Source of the DNA: JBDRCC01 sp043822065 [NCBI: archaeon]
GTDB taxonomy: Archaea; Undinarchaeota; CAZHTU01
Direction: 5' to 3'
Length of the DNA stretch: 64,000 nucleotides
Assembly (NCBI GenBank): GCA_043822065.1
Contig: JBDRCC010000001.1
Coordinates: 1 to 64,000 of the forward strand
Both the position numbers and the translations under genes were made by a program. Shown one piece after another: positions 1-7,995 of the stretch (position 1 is its first letter; the number at the start of each line of letters is the position of its first letter). The notes under the pieces are model-generated. The model was given only the letters and a program-made list of their open reading frames with translations, had not been told where the DNA came from and did no database searches.

Positions 1-1022
1 CAATAAACCTTGCCAGGTTCGGGAAGAGCGTCAGGGTATTTGAAAAGCGCGGCGACGTAGGAAAGCGGCACGCGAACAGCAGGCAGGCGATATTCGGCGG
101 GGCGGAGTATACGAAAAGCATTCTGAAAAGGTGCAACCTTGCGGACGCGAAGGTGCAGGATGATGAATTTTCAAGATTTAGGATAGCAACAGACAAGCGA
201 GAGGGGGTTTTTGAGCTGAAGCCGCCTGGGCAGCTGATAGAGCGGGGCGGGAAGAATTCGCTTGAGTACTCCCTTTGCAGGATAGCCAGGAAAGAAGGGG
301 TTCAGTTCGAGTTCAACGCGGAAAAGCAGGAGGGCGACGCGGATATTGTCGCGACGGGGCCGTACAGGGCGGACGCGGTTGCATACGGCCAGGTCTTCGA
401 AAACGCAAACCTCCCGAAAGACCAGATAACGCTTGTTTACTCGGACAGGTATTCGCCGCGCGCCTGGTACATGTACGCGATGCCGCACGGGAAGCGCATG
501 GTCGAGATAGTAAACTGCGTGTCAGATCCGCACCTGAAAAAGGTCAAAGAGTTATACCACAGGGGCTTGAAAGAGGTCGCGTGCCTGAAAGAGATAGTCG
601 AAGGCGCCACCCCAATTTATGACGTGGCAGGGATAGGCAACGCAGAAATGCCAAAGACCTGCGTCCATGGTGGAAGGCTTTACGTGGGCGAGGCGGCCGG
701 CTTCCAGGACGCAGCGTATGGGTTCGGCATGGAGTTCGCATTATTGTCAGGGCGGCTTGCGGCAGAGGCGGTTGCACAAGGAAAGGACTACGACGCTCTG
801 TGGAAAAGGGAGTTCATGGACATGCTGAAGCTCAGGTTTGCAAAGAGGTTTATCCTCGCCTCATGCGGAAACTGGCTGATTGACAGATACATCAGCATGA
901 AGCCGGACGGAAGCATCATTGACAATGGAAAGATGCACGAGACGCTCCTGAGGCATAGGGTTCTTCTTAACAGCCTCTTTTACCTCGAAATGGCAAAAAA
1001 GCGCGCAACTGGCTATTGGTAG
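1..1022 (+). CDS. Geranylgeranyl reductase family FAD oxidoreductase (5' end outside window)
   Basis: The frame is open from the first bases of the window, so this is the C-terminal ~340 residues of a longer protein; the GTG at 153 is not the real start. The visible part contains a GGR-type second FAD contact (LYVGEAAGFQDAAYGFGMEF, followed by LLSGRLAAEA) typical of digeranylgeranylglycerophospholipid reductases, which saturate isoprenoid chains of archaeal lipids. The N-terminal Rossmann GxGxxG lies off the window; NLARFGKSVRVFEKR at the very start looks like the beta-2 region of that fold. Substrate (lipid versus another prenyl compound) cannot be decided. Confidence 0.75.
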   Translation, partial: INLARFGKSVRVFEKRGDVGKRHANSRQAIFGGAEYTKSILKRCNLADAKVQDDEFSRFRIATDKREGVFELKPPGQLIERGGKNSLEYSLCRIARKEGVQFEFNAEKQEGDADIVATGPYRADAVAYGQVFENANLPKDQITLVYSDRYSPRAWYMYAMPHGKRMVEIVNCVSDPHLKKVKELYHRGLKEVACLKEIVEGATPIYDVAGIGNAEMPKTCVHGGRLYVGEAAGFQDAAYGFGMEFALLSGRLAAEAVAQGKDYDALWKREFMDMLKLRFAKRFILASCGNWLIDRYISMKPDGSIIDNGKMHETLLRHRVLLNSLFYLEMAKKRATGYW

Positions 1023-1057
1023 AGTAAGCTTATAATAAAAACAGCCATTTTGTTTTT

Positions 1058-2092
1058 ATGGGCGTACAGCTCACCAACATCGTCGAGAGCAGGGGCATCA
1101 GCTTCGAGGAGCTTGCCGGCAGAGTCATAGGGATAGACGCGTTCAACACGATTTACCAGTTTCTTTCAATAATACGGCAGAGGGACGGCACCCCGCTGAT
1201 GGACTCCAAGAGGAGGGTTACGTCCCACTTGTCCGGGCTTTTCTACAGGACTGCGAATTTTGTCGGCTACGGCATAAAGCCGGCATACGTCTTTGATGGG
1301 GAGTCACCCCTGCAAAAGGCAGAGACTCAGAAAGAAAGGCGCAAGGTGCGCGAGGCTGCGGAAGGTAAGTGGAAAGAAGCCAAAGATAGCGGCGACCTTG
1401 CCTCTGCAAGGAAATACGCCCAGGCTGCGAGCAGGCTGACTGGGGAGATGATAACCGGCTCGAAGGAGCTGCTTGACGCCATGGGAATCCCATGGGTGCA
1501 GGCGCCTGGTGAGGGTGAGGCACAGGCGAGTGTCATGTGCATTAAAGGCGACGTCTGGGCTGTCGGCTCGCAGGATTACGATGCACTGGTTTACGGGGCG
1601 CCGCGGCTTTTGAAGAACATGGCGGTCTCAGGAAAGAGGAAGCTCCCAGGCAGGGACCAGTATGTCAATGTCGTGCCGGAGATAATAGAAATAGCGTCTG
1701 TCCTTGGCTCAAACGGGATAAGCCAGCGGCAGCTTGTCCTGATAAGCCTTCTTGTCGGGAATGACTACGAGCCAGGAATAAAGGGCATAGGCCCGAAAAA
1801 GGCGCTTGACCTCGTGAGGAAGTACCCCTCGCTTGAGACGCTTGTGGCATCCTCTGAGGTCGGGGAGAAGCTGAAGGAGATATCGCACCTTGAGGAAATA
1901 GAAAAGATTTTCACAGAGCCTGTTGCCGACGCGGGCTATTCCCTTGCCTGGAACCAGCCTGACCGGGAAAAAATAAAGGGTATATTGTGCGACAGGCACG
2001 AGTTTTCAGAAGAGCGGGTGAAAAACACCCTGGACAAGCTCGAGCACGGAATGAATTCTGGCATACAGTCAAAGCTTGAGAAATGGTTTTAG
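1058..2092 (+). CDS. fen: Flap endonuclease 1
   Basis: Structure-specific nuclease that removes 5' flaps during Okazaki-fragment maturation and repair. The 344-residue length matches archaeal FEN-1. Visible: N-terminal nuclease block with metal-ligand Asp in GIDAFNTIYQF, the YVFDGESP region, the acidic PGEGEAQAS motif, SQDYDALVYG, and the helix-hairpin-helix VGNDYEPGIKGIGPKKA. The last residues QSKLEKWF form a PCNA-interacting PIP box. An A/T-rich box (cttataataaaa) sits about 25 bp before the ATG. The stop overlaps the convergent MFS gene by 4 bp. Confidence 0.95.
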   Translation: MGVQLTNIVESRGISFEELAGRVIGIDAFNTIYQFLSIIRQRDGTPLMDSKRRVTSHLSGLFYRTANFVGYGIKPAYVFDGESPLQKAETQKERRKVREAAEGKWKEAKDSGDLASARKYAQAASRLTGEMITGSKELLDAMGIPWVQAPGEGEAQASVMCIKGDVWAVGSQDYDALVYGAPRLLKNMAVSGKRKLPGRDQYVNVVPEIIEIASVLGSNGISQRQLVLISLLVGNDYEPGIKGIGPKKALDLVRKYPSLETLVASSEVGEKLKEISHLEEIEKIFTEPVADAGYSLAWNQPDREKIKGILCDRHEFSEERVKNTLDKLEHGMNSGIQSKLEKWF

Positions 2093-2658
2093 CCTCCCTT
2101 TGTAGGAGCCTGGGTTTCTTTCTGGCCGGTATCTACGAGCAGAAATAGTGCGCCGGTAAGCAGGTAGGCGCCGGCGATTATTATGAACAGTGTGTCAAAG
2201 CCGAGGGTGTCTACAAGGTACCCGCCTGCGACGGTGCCGCCCGCGCCGGCAATGCCGACAAGCATCCCGAACTTCCCGACTTTTGTGCCGCGCCTTTCGC
2301 CGGAAGTAAGGGAGGCAAGGACTGCCTCGGCAACGGATGTCAGTGCATTTGCAAGTCCTACCACCAGGGCAAGGAAATAGAGCTGCTCCACGCTTGAGAC
2401 AAATAAGTATTGGTAGAATGCCCACGCCCCGACGATGCTCCCGACAACCATCAGCGGCTTCCTGCCAAGCGAGTCGCCAAGAAGGTTTAGGGGAATGGCA
2501 AGGACAACTGTGGAGAACTTCGTTATTGCAAGGGCTATGCCGACGGCTATCAGGCTGCCGCCTGCTATGCCGCTTATGAAAACAGGGAAGAACGGCGCGA
2601 TCAGAGACGCAAACATCGTTGAGACTGCAAGCGCAAATGTCAGGAGTGCGAGGCTCAT
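2089..2658 (-). CDS. Half-size MFS transporter, C-terminal-half-like (six TM)
   Basis: A 189-residue hydrophobic protein with about six membrane segments and the MFS loop motif GDSLGRK near residue 60, as found between TM8 and TM9 of a full carrier. It begins at an ATG that overlaps the stop of the upstream half by ATGA, so the two are translationally coupled and together equal one 12-TM major facilitator. The tail is short and hydrophilic (DTGQKETQAPTKGG). Substrate unknown. Because a run of six A lies exactly at the junction, one missing base in the sequence could also have split a single gene. Confidence 0.7.
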   Translation of the reverse strand: MSLALLTFALAVSTMFASLIAPFFPVFISGIAGGSLIAVGIALAITKFSTVVLAIPLNLLGDSLGRKPLMVVGSIVGAWAFYQYLFVSSVEQLYFLALVVGLANALTSVAEAVLASLTSGERRGTKVGKFGMLVGIAGAGGTVAGGYLVDTLGFDTLFIIIAGAYLLTGALFLLVDTGQKETQAPTKGG

Positions 2659-3200
2659 TTTTTACCCCCGACAAAAAGGATTGGGAACGCGGACAAAAAT
2701 GAAACTGCCGCTGCTGCCTGGAGTAAGAGCTGGATGCTGTACAGCTCTGCAAGGTAGCCGCCGGAAAGGGTGCCGATTGCCATGCCTGCGGTGCTGAACA
2801 GCCGCACCGAGCTGATTAGGGTGCCCTGCCGTTCCCCTTCTGCGATTTCATAGAGCATAGGATGCGCTGCGCCCTGATTTAGGGCGTAGAAGAGGCTTGC
2901 CAGGAGCACGATTAGGTAAAGGTCGGCTATCCTGCTGATGAAGGAAAGCTGGTAGAGCATATAAGCGCCTCCGGCAGAGCCGATGAATATCAGCATCTTC
3001 CTCCCGACAACGTCAGACAGCCAGCCGGCAGGATAGGTAAAAAGGGCTGCAAGGACGAAATAGCCCCCGAGAAGAATGCCTGCGGTGGTCATGCTCCCGC
3101 GCGGCATGTCCTTTATGAAGAAGACAAGAAACGGCATGTACATCCCTATTGCAAACTGCCAGCCGAAGCTTGACAGCGAATACTTGAATAAGTTGCCCAT
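2655..3200 (-). CDS. Half-size MFS transporter, N-terminal-half-like (six TM)
   Basis: A 181-residue protein with about six membrane segments and the canonical MFS motif A (GWLSDVVGRK) after TM2, followed by the GxxSGGYLAE-type region of TM5. It ends VGGKK-stop in a six-A run and overlaps the next ATG by 4 nt. The two ORFs make the two pseudo-symmetric halves of a normal MFS carrier. Either they assemble as a heterodimer, a ribosomal slip on the A run makes a fusion, or a one-base error split the gene. Substrate unknown. Confidence 0.7.
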   Translation of the reverse strand: MGNLFKYSLSSFGWQFAIGMYMPFLVFFIKDMPRGSMTTAGILLGGYFVLAALFTYPAGWLSDVVGRKMLIFIGSAGGAYMLYQLSFISRIADLYLIVLLASLFYALNQGAAHPMLYEIAEGERQGTLISSVRLFSTAGMAIGTLSGGYLAELYSIQLLLQAAAAVSFLSAFPILFVGGKK

Positions 3201-3231
3201 TGGAAATATTTAGACTATCCAGTATATAAGC

Positions 3232-3573
3232 TTAAAAAGTGTCGCAGTGGTGGTCCTCGGGCATGCGGTGGTCGCCGCAAAAGAGCTCGCCGCAATACCT
3301 GCACCTGAACGGCAGGGCTATGTTCTTGCTGCATGATGCACAGACGCCGGAAAGCGGGGCAGACTCCTTAATGTTTCTCGGGCGCGCCGGCTCAATGCTT
3401 GCGGGGCGGCGGGAGGACTGTGAAAACAGGTCGCGCAGCTGGGGGATTGGGTTTAGCTGGTACTGGGCTGCCGGCTGGAGCATGCGGCTCGCAGTCTGCC
3501 TGTCGCGGAAATATGCATAGTAGAAGAGGCCTCCGACTGCCGAGGCTATGGCAATAAACGAAATGTAGTTCAT
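3232..3573 (-). CDS. Membrane-anchored AN1-type zinc-finger protein
   Basis: 113 residues from the ATG at 3573, which overlaps the stop of the upstream exported protein (ATGA); a longer upstream start would run into that gene. One N-terminal TM helix (ISFIAIASAVGGLFYYAYF) is followed by a polar linker and a C-terminal Cys/His cluster: CASC, then CRYC, C, H, H and C. The spacing resembles the AN1 zinc finger. Role unknown; an AN1 finger suggests a protein- or ubiquitin-like interaction module on the cytoplasmic face. Coupled to two upstream membrane or exported proteins. Confidence 0.7.
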   Translation of the reverse strand: MNYISFIAIASAVGGLFYYAYFRDRQTASRMLQPAAQYQLNPIPQLRDLFSQSSRRPASIEPARPRNIKESAPLSGVCASCSKNIALPFRCRYCGELFCGDHRMPEDHHCDTF

Positions 3574-4286
3574 AGCAGGCCGCCAAAAACCTTGCCGAAT
3601 GCGGACTTTATGCCGAGTATCGCCCAAGGCCAGCCCTTCTGGGCTATCTGCTCAGGGATGGCTTTCTCGCGCCACTGCATTGTAAGGGAGCTTATGTCAG
3701 AGGCGTCGCAGGCGAACTTGTTCTCGTTCACGGTGCATGGCTGGGAGATTTCCTTTATTTCCGAGCCGTCCGGGAGGTCAAGGATTATGGTGTAGACGTC
3801 AATGTCTGAGTCGATTTTTGTCTTTGTGTTCTGGACTACCTTCGTGAGTATCGGCTTGACTACGGTCGACTTGGGCTCCATTGTGCCTATCTGGTCTGTC
3901 TTTGAGACCATGTTTTTCTGGGTGTACTGGACTGTCAGGTCGTAAGTCGCGCCGTACGGGGCGATGAGTATTGAGGTTCTCGGATTGACGGATAGAACCC
4001 AGAAGTTGTCCTTTTTCGTGAGCTTGTAGAACTCGGGGTCATCTGTTTCTGGGATAAGCTGGCCGGCTCCGTCCTGGAGAGTTATGTCCTTGACGGTTTC
4101 AGGGAACTGGAAACGGACGTTGGTTATCTGGCCGACATAGGAATCGCTCGTGCAGTCGAACTTGTAAGTGGCTTTTACCCCGGCATTTGAGCCGGAAGGC
4201 GAAAGCTCCGAAACCAGCGAGACCTTGCAGTCTGCCGCAAGGGCTACGCAGGACATCAGGATGACGAAGAGGATTGCGTACTTCAT
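3570..4286 (-). CDS. Exported protein of unknown function
   Basis: The chosen start is the ATG at 4286, giving 238 residues that open with a clear signal peptide (MKYAILFVILMSCVALAADC); a TTG at 4325 overlapping the preceding stop is the alternative. The mature part is rich in beta-prone stretches and has paired cysteines near its start (CKVSL...KFDC) and middle (QPCTVNENKFACD), consistent with an extracellular disulfide-bearing domain. It ends with an amphipathic segment (AILGIKSAFGKVFGGLL) that could hold it to the membrane. No family recognised. Middle gene of a three-gene coupled set. Confidence 0.6.
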   Translation of the reverse strand: MKYAILFVILMSCVALAADCKVSLVSELSPSGSNAGVKATYKFDCTSDSYVGQITNVRFQFPETVKDITLQDGAGQLIPETDDPEFYKLTKKDNFWVLSVNPRTSILIAPYGATYDLTVQYTQKNMVSKTDQIGTMEPKSTVVKPILTKVVQNTKTKIDSDIDVYTIILDLPDGSEIKEISQPCTVNENKFACDASDISSLTMQWREKAIPEQIAQKGWPWAILGIKSAFGKVFGGLL

Positions 4287-4321
4287 ACTGTCTTTATGGG
4301 ATTTGCTCTTTAAGAAGTTTA

Positions 4322-4765
4322 TCAATATCCGATGACCCTGAGAATTATCTGGAATATGAAAACTGAGATGCCAAGGAGGAAGCCGGTCATCAATCCCGAG
4401 GACACGCCAACTGACCAGGTGTCGTTTGATATCGACTCCATTTCCTCAGTAAGGTTGTCGGTCCGCACCGCAAGCCGGGACATGAGGGCGTAAGCGGAGT
4501 TCATGTGGAGGAACGCGTCCTCGAAAAGCCGCCCGCGGATTGCGACCTCCGCCTTTTCAAGCTGATCCAGAGCCCGGTAGAGATGGGCGTCGTGCCTGTA
4601 GTCCCAGAGCTGGTGGCGCAGCTTCCTAAGCTCGTGCACCAGGTAGGACTGGAGCGCGGCTACTTCCTTCTGCTCGCGGTCAACCCCATGGCGGACGCCA
4701 TCCAGGAGATAGTGCACCCTGCGAAGCGCGTGGGTAACTGATTCGGCATAGTCTGAGTTCTTCAT
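4322..4765 (-). CDS. Helical protein with C-terminal membrane anchor
   Basis: 147 residues: mostly alpha-helical, charged N-terminal ~105 residues with heptad-like leucines (coiled-coil likely), then one C-terminal TM helix (GLMTGFLLGISVFIFQIILRVIGY region). First gene of a set with the exported and AN1 proteins; all three are membrane associated, suggesting a shared complex, but this is inference. No recognised family. Its promoter faces that of proC across a ~190-bp region. Confidence 0.55.
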   Translation of the reverse strand: MKNSDYAESVTHALRRVHYLLDGVRHGVDREQKEVAALQSYLVHELRKLRHQLWDYRHDAHLYRALDQLEKAEVAIRGRLFEDAFLHMNSAYALMSRLAVRTDNLTEEMESISNDTWSVGVSSGLMTGFLLGISVFIFQIILRVIGY

Positions 4766-4953
4766 CCTTGTATTAGTTTTATTACGTTTACCAATATAAA
4801 CCTATTCTTGAACGAAAACCGGGAGAAAACTTAAATAAAGCAGCAAGGCATGGAAATATCATGGAAGAAAAAAGTGGTTGCCTTCCGCTTTGAAGGGGTT
4901 TATCCCAGATTTGCCTCTTTTTCCCTTTGTTTGATTGGCTTGGAGGACTGGCT

Positions 4954-5769
4954 ATGATAATTGATAAAAAACTTGGCATGATAGGCATGGGGCATTTCGG
5001 CGAGGCCCTCGTCCGTGCGCTGCTCGACAAGGATGTTTTTGGGGCAGAGAATATAATCGTCTCGGATGCCGATGATAAAAAGCTATCCATCCTCTCTGAA
5101 GAGCTCGGTTTTGTGGCTGCAAAGAGCAACAGGGAAGCAGCCAGGACATCAGACATAATAGTAACGGCAGTAAAGCCGCAGGTGATTGGGGCGGTTTTAG
5201 ACGAGATTCGGGTGGACTCCGCCAAAAAACTGCTGATTTCGCCTGCCGCAGGAGTACTTACTGGATACATGGAGGGGAAGGCTCCCGGAACGCGAGTGAT
5301 ACGGACAATGACCAACATGGGAATCCGGATAGGCTTGGGTGCAACGGCTTACACCCTTGGCAAGACTGCTAACGGAGAGGATGCCCAGCTTTTTGAAAAA
5401 ATGTTCAGCCGGCTGGGAATCTGCCACAAGGTGGATGAGAGCCAGCTGGACATGATAACTGGCATGGCTGGCAACGGCCCTGCGTACATATATTTGATAA
5501 CTGATTCACTGGCACAGTCTGCGGTAAATGCCGGAATGGACAGGGAAACTGCCGTAGAATTCGCCTGCCAGACTGTAAAGGCGGCGGCGACACTGATTGA
5601 AGAAAGCGGCGAAGACCCTGCGAAGCTGATAAATGATGTCGCAACTCCCGGCGGGACGACGGTGGAAGGGCTGAAAGTCCTGGATAAGTACAAAGTCCGG
5701 GAAGCTTTCGTCAGATGCGTCGAAGCAGCGACCAAACGGTCGAAAGAGTTTAATATTCAGGGAGATTAG
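4954..5769 (+). CDS. proC: Pyrroline-5-carboxylate reductase
   Basis: Last step of proline synthesis: NAD(P)H reduction of pyrroline-5-carboxylate. The ATG at 4954 has a good ribosome site (GGAGG, 8 nt spacing); an upstream TTG at 4927 is less likely. Rossmann fold at the N-terminus (LGMIGMGHFGEALVRALL), VKPQV and RTMTNMG motifs, and the C-terminal P5CR signature (MAGNGPAYIYLITDSLAQSAVNAG through NDVATPGGTTVEGLKVL). 271 residues is normal. It is followed 8 bp later by the prolyl-tRNA synthetase gene, so proline supply and charging are probably co-transcribed. Confidence 0.95.
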   Translation: MIIDKKLGMIGMGHFGEALVRALLDKDVFGAENIIVSDADDKKLSILSEELGFVAAKSNREAARTSDIIVTAVKPQVIGAVLDEIRVDSAKKLLISPAAGVLTGYMEGKAPGTRVIRTMTNMGIRIGLGATAYTLGKTANGEDAQLFEKMFSRLGICHKVDESQLDMITGMAGNGPAYIYLITDSLAQSAVNAGMDRETAVEFACQTVKAAATLIEESGEDPAKLINDVATPGGTTVEGLKVLDKYKVREAFVRCVEAATKRSKEFNIQGD

Positions 5770-5777
5770 GTGAATCC

Positions 5778-7214
5778 ATGGTAGAGAGACTCCCCTCCAA
5801 GGAAAAAAGTTTTAGCGAATGGTACACGGAGGTAATAGTCCGCTCCGAGATGGCGGACTACGCACCGATACAGGGGTGCATAGTCTTCAGACCGAATTCA
5901 TACGCCATTTGGGAAAAGATACAGGACTTCGTCAATGCCGAGATAAGGAAGACCGGCCACAGGAATGCCTATTTCCCCATGTTCATACCTGAAAGGTTCC
6001 TGAAGAAGGAGGCGGAGCACTTCGAGGGGTTCATACCCGAAGTCGCATGGGTGACGCACGGGGGAGACACCAAGCTCGGTGAGCGGCTTGCGATAAGGCC
6101 GACGAGCGAAACGATAATCTATTCGATGTACAAGGACTGGATAAAAAGCCACAGGGATTTGCCTGTCCTGCTCAACCAGTGGTGCTCCGTAGTCAGGTGG
6201 GAGACCAAGGCGGTCAAGCCGTTCCTCAGGACCAGGGAGTTCCTCTGGCAGGAGGGGCACACTGCCCACGCCACCAGCGAGGAGGCGGCAAAGGAGGTCA
6301 GGCAGCAGCTTGAATTGTACAGGCGGGTCGCTGAAGAGCTGCTTGCGATACCGGTGGTTGCGGGGATGAAGACGGACAGGGAAAAGTTCGCCGGCGCGCT
6401 TTACACGACGACGATTGAGGCGCTGATGCCAGATGGGAAAGCGCTCCAGATGGGGACGTCCCACCACTTGGGCGACCACTTCGCAAAGGTATTCGAAATA
6501 ACGTTCCTTGACGAAAAGGAGCGCAAGTCACCGGTCTGGCAGACGAGCTGGGGGATTTCCACAAGGATGATAGGCGCGATGATAATGGTCCACGGCGACG
6601 ACAAGGGGCTTGTCGTTCCGCCAAAGGTAGCTGCGACGCAGGTGGTCATAGTCCCGATAACTTATGAAAGCGACAAGGAGGGCGTGCTGAAGAAGGCGCG
6701 GGAGCTTCAGAAGGGGCTCTCAACGAAGTTCAGCGTCCACCTTGACGACCGTGACCTCTACAAGCCCGGCTGGAAGTTCAACGAGTGGGAGCTTCGGGGC
6801 ATCCCGATACGGGTGGAGATAGGCCCGAAGGACCTTGAGAAGAAGCAGGTCGTCCTCGCTAGAAGGGACACTGGGGAGAAAATGGCGGTCAAAATTGCGG
6901 ATGCTGAAAAAGAAGTTGGCAAGCTGATTGACGACATCCAGGCGAACCTGTTCAGAAAAGCCAAGAAGCACCTTGAGGAGAATATTGTCAAGGTCTCGGA
7001 TTACGCTGAGTTTAAGAAGATTTTCGAGGGCAAGCCGAAGCTTGTGAAGTCCTGCTGGTGCGGAGACCCTAATTGTGAGGAGAAAATTGCAGAGGAGACA
7101 GGTGCGACAATCCGGTGCGTGCCGTTCGAGGATGAGAAGGAAAAGGCGTTCGGCAAGTGCGTCAAGTGCGGGAAAGAGGCTAAGATGGTGGCTTACTTCG
7201 GGCGCGCGTACTAG
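5778..7214 (+). CDS. proS: Prolyl-tRNA synthetase (archaeal/eukaryotic type)
   Basis: Class II synthetase that charges tRNA-Pro. 478 residues without the bacterial editing insertion, as in archaea. Motif 2 region (FLRTREFLWQEGHTAHAT), motif 3 (QTSWGISTRMIGAMIMVHGD), then the anticodon-binding domain and a C-terminal zinc-ribbon-like extension with cysteines in CWCGDPNC and CVKCGK, ending in FGRAY as archaeal/eukaryotic ProRS do. Starts 8 bp after proC. A tRNA-Pro(CGG) gene lies at 21.6 kb. Confidence 0.96.
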   Translation: MVERLPSKEKSFSEWYTEVIVRSEMADYAPIQGCIVFRPNSYAIWEKIQDFVNAEIRKTGHRNAYFPMFIPERFLKKEAEHFEGFIPEVAWVTHGGDTKLGERLAIRPTSETIIYSMYKDWIKSHRDLPVLLNQWCSVVRWETKAVKPFLRTREFLWQEGHTAHATSEEAAKEVRQQLELYRRVAEELLAIPVVAGMKTDREKFAGALYTTTIEALMPDGKALQMGTSHHLGDHFAKVFEITFLDEKERKSPVWQTSWGISTRMIGAMIMVHGDDKGLVVPPKVAATQVVIVPITYESDKEGVLKKARELQKGLSTKFSVHLDDRDLYKPGWKFNEWELRGIPIRVEIGPKDLEKKQVVLARRDTGEKMAVKIADAEKEVGKLIDDIQANLFRKAKKHLEENIVKVSDYAEFKKIFEGKPKLVKSCWCGDPNCEEKIAEETGATIRCVPFEDEKEKAFGKCVKCGKEAKMVAYFGRAY

Positions 7215-7280
7215 CATGGCTGTCCGAAAAGTATTTAAGAGATTCTTCCAAATACTACTCACTCGTTCTGGTGACGTTTA

Positions 7281-7898
7281 ATGGACGAAAAACTTAAAGA
7301 ACATTTGAAAGGGACAACGACCGTTGGCATAGCCTGCCAGGAGGGCGTCGTACTTGCGGCAGACAAGAGGAGCACGATGGGCTACCTCGTTGCCGACAAG
7401 GAGGCCCAGAAGGTCTGGAAGATTGACGACCACATAGGGCTCACAATCGCCGGCGGAGTCGGCGACAACCTGACGATAATAAGGCTCATGCGGGCTGAAG
7501 CTGCGCTTTACAAGCTGCAGTACAAGGCGATGCCCGTCGAAGCTGCAGCGACACTGCTCAGCAACATCCTAAACCAGCAGAGGTATTACCCATTGATGAC
7601 CCAGCTCATAATCGGCGGGTATGACACTGAGCCGCGGCTTTTTGAAATGGACATGGTCGGCGGCATGACCCAGAAGGATTACTCGTCAACAGGTTCAGGC
7701 TCTCCGGTAGCGTACGGTGTGCTTGAGGCGGAGTTCAAGAAGGGGCTGACCCTTCCCGAAGCCAAGAAGGTCGCGGTAAGGGCGTTGAAGTCAGCACTCC
7801 AGAGGGACGCCGCAACAGGCAATGACATCGCGATGGCCGTGGTAACTAAGGATGGATTTAAGGTGCTCTCCGACGAGGAGATTAAAGCCCTAAAGTAG
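7281..7898 (+). CDS. psmB: Proteasome beta subunit
   Basis: Catalytic subunit of the archaeal 20S proteasome. A short propeptide of 11 residues ends in Gly before the nucleophilic Thr (GTTTVGIACQEGVVLAADKR). The catalytic Asp (VVLAADKR region: D and K) and the SGDD-like later region (GSGSPVAYGVLE) are visible. 205 residues is typical. A TATA-like box (gtatttaag) lies about 45 bp upstream. No alpha subunit is in the window. Confidence 0.95.
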   Translation: MDEKLKEHLKGTTTVGIACQEGVVLAADKRSTMGYLVADKEAQKVWKIDDHIGLTIAGGVGDNLTIIRLMRAEAALYKLQYKAMPVEAAATLLSNILNQQRYYPLMTQLIIGGYDTEPRLFEMDMVGGMTQKDYSSTGSGSPVAYGVLEAEFKKGLTLPEAKKVAVRALKSALQRDAATGNDIAMAVVTKDGFKVLSDEEIKALK

Positions 7899-7950
7899 CT
7901 GTGTGCTTTGTTTTTAGGCGGAAGTGCCCAGCAGCAGGTTAAGGACAGCA

Positions 7951-7971
7951 TTTTTTTGCTTAGCAAAAAAA
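7951..7971. terminator. Perfect T7GC/GCA7 inverted repeat between psmB and the beta-CASP RNase
   Basis: Nine-base arms (TTTTTTTGC / GCAAAAAAA) around a 3-nt TTA loop, read identically on both strands. It lies 53 bp after the psmB stop and 25 bp before the next start. The U-tract would suit archaeal transcription termination for psmB; it could also be part of the promoter of the following gene. Confidence 0.5.
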
Positions 7972-7995
7972 CGTTGATTGAATAAAGGTGAACGG

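Noticed and set aside
4861-4893. A 10-codon leader-peptide-like ORF before proC
   Set aside because: It contains one Pro but no run of regulatory codons and no hairpins typical of attenuation; likely chance.
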